33,458 nt of DNA, taken from NCBI GenBank assembly GCA_902609095.1, contig CACLQQ010000030.1:1-33458 (forward strand). Reading direction: 5' to 3'. A program made the position numbers and the translations under genes. The notes beneath the pieces are model-generated. The model did not search any database. It had not been told where the DNA came from and worked only from the letters and a program-made list of their open reading frames with translations. This DNA is from an uncultured Bacteroidota bacterium. Lineage in GTDB: Bacteria > Bacteroidota > Bacteroidia > Chitinophagales > Saprospiraceae. This document shows positions 1 through 8,098 of the stretch, piece by piece (within the stretch, counting starts at the first letter, position 1; each line of letters starts with the position of its first letter).

Positions 1-1
1 A

Positions 2-226
2 GCAACAAATGAGAGTGGTTTTACAGGTCTTCCGGGTGGCATCAGTTTCGAAGATAGCAGCATTGGTGTTATAGGCCAATGGTGGAGTTCAACAGAGTAC
101 AGTATTAATGATGACAGCTGTAGGAAATGTGCCTGGTGCCGCTATCTGTCCCACGATGTTCCCCGTGGCTACGAGAACCCTTTTGATAAGTATTATGGAT
201 TATCGGTTCGTTGTGTGAGGGATTGA
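2..226 (+). CDS. FISUMP-type domain protein, C-terminal fragment
   Basis: An open frame enters from the left edge and ends at TGA 224-226, giving the last 74 codons. The translated end has the usual C-terminus of the Fibrobacter succinogenes major paralogous (FISUMP, TIGR02145) domain: FTGLPGG near the start, then WWSSTEYS, and finally GLSVRCVRD just before the stop. This domain is found in secreted or lipoprotein surface proteins of Bacteroidota and Fibrobacteres; its function is unknown. The start, any signal peptide and any other domains lie outside the window, so intactness cannot be judged. No terminator is visible immediately after the stop. Confidence 0.8.
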   Translation, partial: ATNESGFTGLPGGISFEDSSIGVIGQWWSSTEYSINDDSCRKCAWCRYLSHDVPRGYENPFDKYYGLSVRCVRD

Positions 227-787
227 CCCTTTGATAAGCGAATCGATTTGATACTTTATTCTGTCATCCCTTTTAGGGCCGTAGGATTTTAATACTATGA
301 AAGGGGTCGATTTATAATCAATAAGTAGAGGGCTGTTATCTCATCGTCTATGAGATAAGATAAGAGATGTTGGAGTATTATATGCGGCTACCCCCGCCTC
401 AGAATGCATATTGGAGTATTCTTATGATCCCTGCTTTTGGACAGTTTTTGTTTTGGCAAAAAATAGAAGTACCCTATAGTTTAATCAATAATTCGTACCC
501 CAGAGTTTACCCCAGATGATATTACAAAACTCAACATATTGTATATTAAGAATAAGTGGATTACGCTCCCGACCTCAAAACCCTCTATCTTAACTGATAG
601 TGGGTTTTTTTGTAAAGTCTCATCTATTAAATTATAATTCTATCCAGAAAATCAATATTATTAGATATAAAAGTCAATTAAGTCGCTTAAACCTTACAAT
701 ATAGGTTATATATGCATACTTCTTTCCTCATGATTAAATATATTCGAAGCCATAATTTAAAAACCGCGTAAATCAAATATTGTTAGA
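227..787. other. Non-coding stretch with hairpins and a short tandem direct repeat
   Basis: No convincing gene is seen. It contains a 9-bp perfect inverted repeat (336-344 with 350-358), two copies of TTGGAGTATT (369-378 and 411-420), two copies of TACCCCAGA 12 bases apart (496-504, 508-516), and a terminator-like hairpin at 577-611. I looked for a tRNA or tmRNA 3' end just before the hairpin and could not fold one. The repeat layout resembles flanks of integrase attachment regions, but no integrase is present. Confidence 0.5.
577..611 (+). terminator. Rho-independent terminator
   Basis: The arms AAAACCC-T-CTATC (577-589) and GATAG-T-GGGTTTT (596-608) pair with one T-T mismatch around a 6-base loop, and a T run continues to 611. 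It could end a transcript from the FISUMP gene or from an unseen RNA in the preceding 350 bases. Confidence 0.7.
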
Positions 788-1582
788 ATGAAATCATATA
801 AAGTACTATTTACATTATTCGTAGGAATTGGTGTACTCACCACTTCATGTGTGAGCAAAAAATCTTTTGATGCCCTTCAGAGCGAAAAAGATGAGCTTGC
901 CATGCAATTAGAAAAATTGCAAGCTGATTTTGATGCTACCAAGGCTAGTCAGGATTCGGAAATTTCATCTCTTAAGGATGCTAACATGAGCTTAACATCT
1001 CAAAAGGCGAGTCTTGATGCAGATTTAGCTCAAACTAAAAAAGATATGAACTCAAAAATATCAGCTATTCAGTCTGATGTAGACGATAAGCAATCTCAAT
1101 TAGATGCTATGCGAGTAGAAATTAATGGAGCTTTTGCAGATATAGATGCTGCAGTCGCCGGTAGTAATGCAAGGATCAGTGAGATGGAAAATTTTCTATA
1201 CTTAGACCTTGAAGATAACGTTGATTTCAGCTCTGGCTCAACAAGGGTAAGTGCTGACGATACAGAAACTTTAGAAACTTTAGCCAACATGCTCAAGAAC
1301 AATCCTAAAGTTGCCCTAATCATCGAAGGACATACAGATAGCAAAAAAGTATTAGATGGAAAAGCATATAAAGATAACTGGGATCTAAGTGTTGCAAGAG
1401 CTACAGAAGTGATCAGAAGGCTTGTTAGCATGGGTGTGAGTGAAGATCAACTGATCGCATCAGGAAGGGCAGAAAATATGCCTGTAGCTGATAATGATTC
1501 AGCTGATGGAAGAGCTCAAAATAGAAGAACAGAAGCTATATTAGTGCCTAACGTAGGTAAACTTTACAAGTTGAAAGGATAA
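788..1582 (+). CDS. OmpA-family peptidoglycan-binding lipoprotein
   Basis: A 264-residue envelope protein. The N-terminus is a lipoprotein signal peptide with lipobox TTSC, the modified Cys being residue 21. Residues about 30-125 are a long heptad-like, charged coiled coil. The C-terminal part (about 135-250) is an OmpA_C domain: VDFSSGS strand, IIEGHTDS, then NWDLSVARA with the Asp, and GRAQNRRTE with the Arg that normally contact the diaminopimelate of peptidoglycan. The likely role is to tether the outer membrane to the cell wall, with the coiled coil as spacer, by family knowledge. It stands alone between two terminators, so it is probably monocistronic. The length is normal for Bacteroidota coiled-coil OmpA lipoproteins and nothing looks damaged. 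Confidence 0.9.
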   Translation: MKSYKVLFTLFVGIGVLTTSCVSKKSFDALQSEKDELAMQLEKLQADFDATKASQDSEISSLKDANMSLTSQKASLDADLAQTKKDMNSKISAIQSDVDDKQSQLDAMRVEINGAFADIDAAVAGSNARISEMENFLYLDLEDNVDFSSGSTRVSADDTETLETLANMLKNNPKVALIIEGHTDSKKVLDGKAYKDNWDLSVARATEVIRRLVSMGVSEDQLIASGRAENMPVADNDSADGRAQNRRTEAILVPNVGKLYKLKG

Positions 1583-1609
1583 GTAAATCCTTGTTTGTAA
1601 AATCTATCC

Positions 1610-1643
1610 AAGGTCAAAACTCTATGAGTTTTGACCTTTTTTT
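1610..1643. terminator. Bidirectional terminator between convergent genes
   Basis: A perfect 13-bp inverted repeat (1610-1622 with 1626-1638) with a 3-base loop is followed by T's to 1643 on the plus strand and preceded by a short A tract serving the minus strand. It sits between the stop of the OmpA-like gene (1582) and the stop of the convergent thioesterase gene (1642), overlapping that stop by two bases. Confidence 0.85.
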
Positions 1644-2376
1644 ATGCCCAATAGGTATTAGCTATGACTATGACTTTTTCAGTGTCGGCATGAACTAAAC
1701 GGTGTGCTAATTCATCAGATTTAGTTTCGCCTGACTGCACATATATCATATCATCTATGAAGGCCTCGGCTTTGATCTGAAAGTCAATTTTATCTAATGA
1801 TCTCTGTCGATACTCTGGTAGAATATTTTCGAGTATATACCTAACGTACTTGAGGTTATTCACATGTCCATTCCAATCAAGGTCATATAACTTAACCTTG
1901 ATAGGCTCGACCAATGTAGCTTCCTGAATCGCTTGGAGGCGAGAAGGAGGAGGTTCCAACAATTGTTCCTCAGGATGAATAGTTATGTTCAATAACTCCT
2001 GCGGTATACGTGCCATCTTCCTATCCACAAAGTTGAGTAAAGTCCATGTACTACTCGCAAATGCTAATAATTTGCCCTGTGAGCTATATAGTTTGTAATC
2101 TCTGTATGCTAAGAATCGATCAAAATTAGACGGATAAGTGATGACATAAACTTGATCATCTAGAGCTGGTCGATCTATTATCGTGAAGGTTTTACGCAGC
2201 AGCACCCAGGCTAAGTTGAGTGGCTTCAACTCTCTAATAGATACGCCTAATTGAACAGCACTACCTATCGAAGCCTCTTGCATCAAATGTAAAATGGCCA
2301 AAGGAGTAGCCAATCGATCTATACCAACTTCGTTAGATCTAATCTTAAAATTCTCTCTATATCTGAAATCCTCCAT
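1642..2376 (-). CDS. Acyl-ACP thioesterase (FatA/FatB family)
   Basis: This 244-residue double-hotdog protein is expected to hydrolyse acyl-ACP to free fatty acid plus ACP in the cytosol. The second hotdog holds the diagnostic stretch at 165-183, DLDWNGHVNN...YILE. Asp167, Asn169, His171 and Glu183 match the conserved Asp/Asn/His/Glu of plant and bacterial acyl-ACP thioesterases (PF01643). The first hotdog covers about residues 1-130. The length is typical of bacterial members. Its ATG overlaps the TAA of the upstream VanY-like gene by one base (TAATG), so the two are probably translationally coupled. It converges on the OmpA-like gene across a shared terminator. Substrate chain length cannot be read from the sequence. 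Confidence 0.9.
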   Translation of the reverse strand: MEDFRYRENFKIRSNEVGIDRLATPLAILHLMQEASIGSAVQLGVSIRELKPLNLAWVLLRKTFTIIDRPALDDQVYVITYPSNFDRFLAYRDYKLYSSQGKLLAFASSTWTLLNFVDRKMARIPQELLNITIHPEEQLLEPPPSRLQAIQEATLVEPIKVKLYDLDWNGHVNNLKYVRYILENILPEYRQRSLDKIDFQIKAEAFIDDMIYVQSGETKSDELAHRLVHADTEKVIVIANTYWA

Positions 2377-3146
2377 TAATGATTGAAACAGCTTTGATCA
2401 ATTCCTAAGACATAGTTTTTCACGACAGCAATATCAGGAGCAGTCTCTGCACCCATGAAACCTTTGATCATATCATCCTTTAAAAATTGTTGTGCATATA
2501 TAGTTAACTCAGTACTAATTGGGGTATATGTCCAGTGCCATTTCTCCTCTTCATATCCAGTTCGTCCACCTGACTTATCAGTGTATGACTGACAAAATCC
2601 ATACTCTGAGGCATGCTCTAAAAGCCACTGATATTCTAGTAATCCTTGACCCGTTTCAAAATAACTATTATCAAAACTGTTCAAATCTATATCAGTACCC
2701 CAATGATGTCTCGACGTTCCTGGCATAGAACTATAAAGCAATATCTTGCTGGCACGTTCAGCTTCGGCCTCTATCTCAGCAGCTGAAGTACCGTCAGAAA
2801 GTATCGTTTGTCCTGTCCACTTGCGTTCCCAAATACCTTTCTGATAATCAAAATTTCTTGTTGCAGAACGGATTGTGAATGAAATACCATCTACAGCGGA
2901 ATGATTATACATGCGAATATAATCCGACAACGTTTCTTTCCTAAGATATAGACCTTCTCTGGAAGCATATTCTTTCGGGATCAACACAAAGTCTTCATGC
3001 TCACTTGGTTCAAAGTGTCCCATGATATACTCAATCTTAGCTAAATCAACTTTTTCAACGGGGACCATGATTTCAATATGTTGTGATTTGTTTTGACAAC
3101 CTACCATCCATAGAATTAATACTACCAGACTAATAATACTTCGCAT
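2376..3146 (-). CDS. VanY-like D-alanyl-D-alanine carboxypeptidase lipoprotein (M15)
   Basis: Predicted zinc carboxypeptidase that trims D-Ala from peptidoglycan stem peptides in the periplasm. The M15B/VanY signature is present: SRHHWGTDID (the SxHxxGxDxD zinc motif) and, about 55 residues later, EKWHWTY with the third zinc ligand His. I prefer the start at 3146: it gives a clean lipoprotein signal peptide with lipobox MVGC and Cys17. The longer frame to 3209 would put a charged 21-residue extension ahead of the signal and overlap the upstream gene by about 80 bases. With this start the overlap with the upstream gene's end (3130) is 17 bases. It is followed by the thioesterase with a one-base overlap. 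No damage is seen. Confidence 0.87.
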   Translation of the reverse strand: MRSIISLVVLILWMVGCQNKSQHIEIMVPVEKVDLAKIEYIMGHFEPSEHEDFVLIPKEYASREGLYLRKETLSDYIRMYNHSAVDGISFTIRSATRNFDYQKGIWERKWTGQTILSDGTSAAEIEAEAERASKILLYSSMPGTSRHHWGTDIDLNSFDNSYFETGQGLLEYQWLLEHASEYGFCQSYTDKSGGRTGYEEEKWHWTYTPISTELTIYAQQFLKDDMIKGFMGAETAPDIAVVKNYVLGIDQSCFNH

Positions 3147-3735
3147 CTTCTTCAGCTGATTTAGCATATTCAAAATCAATATTCTTCTTTCCGTATCCAA
3201 ATGAACCATATTCCTTGATAGTCTCCAACAACTCGGCTGGGATACAATCTATCCATGATTCATCATCTCCGGATGATATGAGATCAAATACCTTGTATGG
3301 GATGATGTGCATATGATCTTTATTATATTTTCGAACTTGGACAATCTGATCATTCTCAATCAAATGCTGATATAAGAACTTGATACCCTCAGGTACTGGT
3401 AAGTTCTTAACAAATATCATTTTATCGCCCTCCTTTTCTAATGCTGGATAGGCATATACTGTGATATTTTTACTGAACAATTCGCCAAATGCTGAGAACA
3501 ATCTACCATCTTGATTACTTTGATATTTCTCAATGATGATATTCTTGAACTCATGGACACCCATTAGGATTCCAATTCTCTCAATCTTATAATCTGAGAA
3601 GTAATTGATCAATTTTTGATGATTACTACAGCTGGATATAATTACCGTCATACCCAGTGCATTGAGTAACCGTACCCGATCCAAATATTCTCTATCTGTG
3701 ATGGCGCCCAATCTGTTTAGGTTCTCCATTGTCAT
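3130..3735 (-). CDS. C-terminal half of a split conserved protein (family often misnamed TonB-dependent receptor)
   Basis: A 201-residue frame that continues, in the same reading frame, the gene ending at 3745. Only TAA (3745-3747) and three codons separate the halves. The sequence begins MTMENLNRLG and contains REYLDRVRLLNALGMTVIIS, which I recall from the second half of an uncharacterised bacterial family of about 480 residues. Some databases label it TonB-dependent receptor, but no signal peptide, plug or beta-barrel is visible and it looks cytosolic. The frame is otherwise open to its natural end, so it could be translated by restart at the ATG nine bases past the stop, making a two-piece protein. 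A recent nonsense mutation is simpler. Function unknown. Confidence 0.65.
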   Translation of the reverse strand: MTMENLNRLGAITDREYLDRVRLLNALGMTVIISSCSNHQKLINYFSDYKIERIGILMGVHEFKNIIIEKYQSNQDGRLFSAFGELFSKNITVYAYPALEKEGDKMIFVKNLPVPEGIKFLYQHLIENDQIVQVRKYNKDHMHIIPYKVFDLISSGDDESWIDCIPAELLETIKEYGSFGYGKKNIDFEYAKSAEEDAKYY

Positions 3736-3744
3736 CTCAGCAGC

Positions 3745-4581
3745 TTATATACATTTATCAGGATTGGGTGATTCCTCCTTAAACTGCTCAACCGAATTTT
3801 CTATAGCTTCCTTGGTGACTTTAGTTGTTGGTCTAAAGTGTCCCCTGATCACCATTAATTCCTTACGATAGAGAAATTCCGATATATTTAATGGCCGACC
3901 AGTTTCATCAAATATGGCTACCTCCGTAATATTATTCTTAACCAAACTAAGTGAAATCAGACGGTTATCAAAATGGTCAAAGGCTTCGCCTTTAGTCCTG
4001 ACCATATCAATAGATATCCAACTCTTCAATCCATCAAGGAGACTCCTGACAAATAATTCGTAATCATGGCAACAATAAAAACATGCATAGATTAAATTCA
4101 CGCCAAGTATTCCTATTGCTTCTTGTTGCTGTCTATTATTTTTATCAAACATTTTAACGTTCATGATGATATCACTAGGTTTAGAGCCTTTTTTATGGCT
4201 GAACCGCAATCCCATCCAGCAATTACCTTTTATCGTCCTCTGATAATTGATAGCTGATATGGTGTCTGCAAAAACAAAGAAATTGGCCTCTGGTCTACTT
4301 TCATTCAATCTTTCTTCTATCAGATTGAACTCATGATCTAGCATCTTATAGATTCTTGCCTCACAGACATATCGCTTATCCTGACAGTAAATCGCATCAG
4401 AATACTCCTTATCATAGGCTGACATCGTCTTAGTTATGGTACCTGCTGCCGCACCGACCTGAAAAAAGTGCCTTGCGACTTCTTGACCAGCGCCAATCTC
4501 GGCAAAGGCGCCATAGATATTGTCATTGAGATTAATCTCCAATGCCTTTTGTTCCATTTTGAGTATTTGACTTTGTGGCAT
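3745..4581 (-). CDS. N-terminal half of a split conserved protein (family often misnamed TonB-dependent receptor)
   Basis: A 278-residue frame whose N-terminus (ILKMEQKALEINL, then FAEIGAGQEVARHFF and TMSAYD) matches what I remember of a widespread uncharacterised family of about 480 residues. Here it stops at TAA 3745-3747 after NPDKCI, a point where the family continues. The next frame (3130-3735) is in phase and supplies the missing half. No signal peptide or membrane segment is visible, so the common label TonB-dependent receptor is not supported. The gene begins the minus-strand run that ends with the thioesterase. The region upstream (4582 onward) carries gene relics, so the promoter probably lies in 4582-4690. 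Function unknown; the nonsense codon probably inactivates it. Confidence 0.65.
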   Translation of the reverse strand: MPQSQILKMEQKALEINLNDNIYGAFAEIGAGQEVARHFFQVGAAAGTITKTMSAYDKEYSDAIYCQDKRYVCEARIYKMLDHEFNLIEERLNESRPEANFFVFADTISAINYQRTIKGNCWMGLRFSHKKGSKPSDIIMNVKMFDKNNRQQQEAIGILGVNLIYACFYCCHDYELFVRSLLDGLKSWISIDMVRTKGEAFDHFDNRLISLSLVKNNITEVAIFDETGRPLNISEFLYRKELMVIRGHFRPTTKVTKEAIENSVEQFKEESPNPDKCI

Positions 4582-4688
4582 TATAATTCTGTTACAAACC
4601 TTACATCTCTATCAACGTGGATAACAGCAAATATTTGGTATACATATGATAGAAAGTTCTCAAACCACAACGATAACATTAATTCTGC

Positions 4689-5458
4689 CTACAATCTATA
4701 AGTTGATATAGATAATAAACTATTGAACCGAGAAGACAATTCTGAAAGTAGGCTTAAGAAGTAATGATTAAAAGTCACCAGATTTGTATTGAAATCAAAA
4801 TCTTGTCCGCTGGCATATTTATAAACGAGCCCTCCTTCTATACCAATTTTGAGATTTCAAGAGGTTTTAAATCGATAACTCATTGATGGCTTGCTAGGTG
4901 CTCCACCATTTATAGTTCTTCCTTCATTGAACCGATCTGTACCTGATGATATTACCATAGCCCAGTTTGATAGTTAAGAAATAGTTGCACATTGATACGG
5001 ACAAGAGCCGCTGATATACAGCTAAGAAAGAAGTAAACTGACCGTTAATCCAACCAATAACCTATACCCGAGAGAAACTTAAAGTAACTATCATATCCAA
5101 GACAATTCTTGTTATTCAAACGGCGCAAATAATCTAAGGATATGTTATACTCAATATTATTTCCAAAGGAGATATGTGCAGCTAAGTTGATATTAAAATG
5201 ACTCTCTACTAACAAATCCTCTGATATCTGAATACCGTTGAGGTTATCAATCTTTTCAATTTCGCTGATATCAAAAATCAGAGTTTGTCCGTATGAGTTT
5301 AAAGTCAACCTCCCTTCTTCTATTAGTACATTCTCTCCTTTCAAGACATCTCCATCTACAAGGTGTATCATGGACTCAACAGAGTTAGTCTTAGATTGAC
5401 TGTGAAAAATAAAAGGCATAATACGCGGTAATAGGACTCCAATAATTCGTTGCAACAT
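4689..5458 (-). pseudogene. Decayed envelope protein gene (relic B)
   Basis: The first 137 codons are open (5458 to TAA 5045-5047) and begin with a signal-peptide-like stretch (MLQRIIGVLLPRIMPFIFHS). A repeat of short beta-strand-like segments follows (VDGDVLKGENVLIEEG, FDISEIEKIDN). Past the stop, a shifted frame continues sensibly (INGQFTSFLAVYQ ... LTIKLGYGN). After a further shift, another frame reads NEGRTINGGAPSKPS, an in-frame TGA at 4857-4859, LKIGIEGGLVYKYASGQD, and TAG at 4689-4691. Alternating strands with glycine and aromatic residues suggest an outer-membrane beta-barrel. At least two frameshifts and one nonsense codon make it non-functional as read. The ATG lies four bases after the stop of relic A. 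The exact family was not recognised. Confidence 0.6.
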
Positions 5459-5462
5459 ATTC

Positions 5463-6150
5463 TTAAAATTTCCGTACTAATCCGATTCCATATGTTTCTC
5501 CATAGAGATTTAAAGAAAGATCCTTGCGAATCTTGTAGTTCTTATTAAACTCTCCAACTTCCTTGATAATTTTCTTTTTTGCTTTGATTGGGATAGTAAT
5601 CAGATTACCAAACAACATAGTAACCACGACAATTCATATGGTACCTAAGCCTATGATTGCACCTGACAAATGATCAGAGCGATCACTTAATATTATTCCT
5701 GAACCAGTGATGGTTAAAGAGGTATAATTGATAACTCGCTCTACGTTCTTCACTCGATAGAACTCCTTATAAAGTTGTGAGCTCATATTATCGTTGAGCA
5801 ACTGGCTGTATAAGTATAATTGGGCGTTGGAGGAATAACTTAAATCTGTGTCCTATCTATATTGATTTCATTTTCTCGTTATTTATTATAGGACTATCAA
5901 ATTTTCTCCGTCAGAGATGATGGACCCTTCCATATCTCATCCATCTACTAACTCCAATCTGATGACTTCCTGACCATTGAGGTCCATAGTATAGCAAATG
6001 CTTATTATTAGAAATATCTAGTCGATAGATTTCATAACATTTGGTACAGCTATATTTCTAACTGAGATGTGCTATCTATTCTTGTGTATTTCTAATGCAT
6101 CAAACCACATTCTTACTAATAACAGCATCAACTATGAGATCAAGTTCTAT
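5463..6150 (-). pseudogene. Decayed membrane protein gene, 5'-truncated (relic A)
   Basis: Reading the minus strand by switching frames recovers one protein-like sequence. Its parts are ELDLIVDAVISKN, FDALEIHKN, YEIYRLDISNNKHLLY, LNGQEVIRLELVDG, SSNAQLYLYSQLLNDN, a hydrophobic segment (SGAIIGLG ... VVVTMLFGNLITIPI), then KAKKKIIKEVGEFN and a final SLNLYGETYGIGLVRKF before TAA 5463-5465. In-frame TGA codons sit at 5634-5636 and 5937-5939, with more stops at about 5860-5900 and at least two frame changes. The 5' end runs into the mnmG leader, so the original start is lost. One membrane helix and a C-terminal Phe suggest an envelope protein; family not recognised. Confidence 0.55.
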
Positions 6151-6177
6151 TGATCTGAAAGGATTAATTTTGTGCCC

Positions 6178-8043
6178 ATGTTTCAACATTATGACGTAAT
6201 AGTAGTCGGTGCCGGGCACGCAGGATGTGAAGCAGCCATTGCTGCCGCTAATATGGGCTCGAAGGTATTGCTTGCAACTATGAACATGCAGACCATTGCA
6301 CAAATGTCTTGTAATCCTGCTATGGGTGGTGTTGCCAAAGGACAGATAGTACGAGAAATAGATGCCTTAGGAGGTTACTCTGGAATTGTAACAGACCATA
6401 CTATGGTACAATTCAGAATGCTGAACAAATCAAAAGGGCCAGCAATGTGGAGTCCAAGAGCGCAGAATGATCGTATGATGTTCGCTGCTAAATGGAGAGA
6501 AATGCTTGAGGCTAATGAGAATCTAGACTTTTGGCAGGAGATGGTCACTGGACTCATAGTAAAAGATGGTAGATGTAAGGGAGTCCATACAAGTATTGGG
6601 CTTGAGATCAAATCTTCAACCGTTGTATTAACCAATGGAACATTCTTAAACGGTCTCATTCACATAGGTGAGAAGCAATTAGGTGGTGGAAGAGCAGGTG
6701 AAAGAGCAGCCAAAGGTATCACAGAGCAGTTACTCGGTCTTGGATTTGAATCAGGCCGTATGAAAACTGGTACTCCACCAAGAATTGATGGACGTACACT
6801 TGACTATAGCAAGATGGAAATTCAACATGGTGATGAGGAGGTATGCAAGTTTTCATTCACTGATACCCCTGAACTGACCAAGCAGTTGCCGTGCCATGTC
6901 ACCTATACTTCTTCGGATGTTCACGAATCATTAAAAGAAGGGTTTCACAGATCTCCAATGTTCAATGGGAGAATTAGAGGCTTAGGTCCACGTTACTGTC
7001 CATCTATTGAGGACAAGATTAACCGATTTGCCGATCGCGATCGACACCAATTATTTGTTGAACCTGAGGGTTGGAATACTTGTGAAATATATGTGAATGG
7101 CTTTTCTTCATCTCTACCAGAAGATGTTCAGTATAATGCACTGAAAAAAGTCGCAGGATTCGAAAACATGAAAATGTTTAGACCCGGGTACGCTATAGAA
7201 TATGACTTCTTTCCTCCAACTCAGCTATACCCTTCTCTAGAGACCAAATTAGTTGATGGCCTCTTTTTTGCGGGCCAGATTAATGGGACAACAGGTTACG
7301 AAGAAGCAGCTTGTCAAGGTTTGATGGCCGGTATCAATGCTCACCTCAAACAAAGTGAACAAGATCCATTCATTCTTAAACGTTCAGATGCCTACATAGG
7401 GGTATTAGTAGATGATTTAGTGAATAAGGGCACTAAAGAGCCCTATCGTATGTTTACCTCTAGGGCAGAATATCGGATTTTGATACGTCAAGATAACGCA
7501 GATCTGAGGCTAACTCCTATAGCGGTTAAATTAGGCATGAAAGGATTGGATGACCGTATGGAGCGAGTTCATGCGAAACAAGAGTCTATTAAAGAAGTAG
7601 AGAAATTTTTGAGTGCTACTTCTATTACAGCCGATCAAGTCAATGGTTGGTTATCTAATATTAACTCCTCTCCACTGAAACAAACTGTGAAACTCAAATC
7701 CGTCCTTAGTAGGCCCAAAGTCCACCTATCAGATCTATCCGCTATCCATCCAAGGTTAGAGTCTTTTCTACAAGATATACCCAGCAATTTTGTTGAATCT
7801 GCTGAAGTAAACCTTAAGTATGAAGGCTATTTGGCCAAGGAACAAGAAATGGTAGAAAAGATGAACCGATTAGAGGATCTTATTCTCAAAGATGATTTTG
7901 ATTATCACGGAATCAGTTCATTATCTGCTGAAGCTAAAGAGAAATTAGTTGAAATCAAACCTCGAACAATAGGTCAAGCCAGTAGAATCAGTGGTGTATC
8001 TCCATCAGATATTTCCGTCTTATTAGTACATGTGGGCAGATAA
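6178..8043 (+). CDS. mnmG: tRNA uridine-5-carboxymethylaminomethyl synthesis enzyme MnmG (GidA)
   Basis: FAD- and folate-dependent partner of MnmE that modifies U34 in the anticodon wobble position of certain tRNAs. The Rossmann FAD motif GAGHAG lies at residues 11-16. Both MnmG signatures are visible: [12 protein letters not shown]...RHQLF and [17 protein letters not shown]. The C-terminal MnmE/tRNA-binding helical domain is complete and ends [15 protein letters not shown]. At 621 residues it is full length. I chose ATG 6178 because homologues start [13 protein letters not shown] at 6172 is in frame and has the better spaced AAGGA (about 8 bases), so that start is possible. Its leader overlaps the truncated 5' end of relic A. 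The 8099 gene follows 55 bases later. No sign of damage. Confidence 0.97.
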   Translation: MFQHYDVIVVGAGHAGCEAAIAAANMGSKVLLATMNMQTIAQMSCNPAMGGVAKGQIVREIDALGGYSGIVTDHTMVQFRMLNKSKGPAMWSPRAQNDRMMFAAKWREMLEANENLDFWQEMVTGLIVKDGRCKGVHTSIGLEIKSSTVVLTNGTFLNGLIHIGEKQLGGGRAGERAAKGITEQLLGLGFESGRMKTGTPPRIDGRTLDYSKMEIQHGDEEVCKFSFTDTPELTKQLPCHVTYTSSDVHESLKEGFHRSPMFNGRIRGLGPRYCPSIEDKINRFADRDRHQLFVEPEGWNTCEIYVNGFSSSLPEDVQYNALKKVAGFENMKMFRPGYAIEYDFFPPTQLYPSLETKLVDGLFFAGQINGTTGYEEAACQGLMAGINAHLKQSEQDPFILKRSDAYIGVLVDDLVNKGTKEPYRMFTSRAEYRILIRQDNADLRLTPIAVKLGMKGLDDRMERVHAKQESIKEVEKFLSATSITADQVNGWLSNINSSPLKQTVKLKSVLSRPKVHLSDLSAIHPRLESFLQDIPSNFVESAEVNLKYEGYLAKEQEMVEKMNRLEDLILKDDFDYHGISSLSAEAKEKLVEIKPRTIGQASRISGVSPSDISVLLVHVGR

Positions 8044-8098
8044 GCGAGTTTGCTTGGAGCAATCATATTTTAATAGTCTAAATGAGCGTTATGATCTC

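Noticed and set aside
550..585. Possible tRNA or tmRNA 3' end before the terminator at 577
   Set aside because: No 5-bp T stem with a 7-base loop can be formed and no matching acceptor strand is found upstream.
3745..3747. Stop-codon readthrough or an altered genetic code
   Set aside because: TAA, TGA and TAG all occur as lesions in different relics, and intact genes end at ordinary stops; frameshifts in the same relics point to decay instead.
3662..4701. Plus-strand frames of about 70 codons opposite the split conserved gene
   Set aside because: They are antisense shadows; the minus strand carries the recognisable family sequence.
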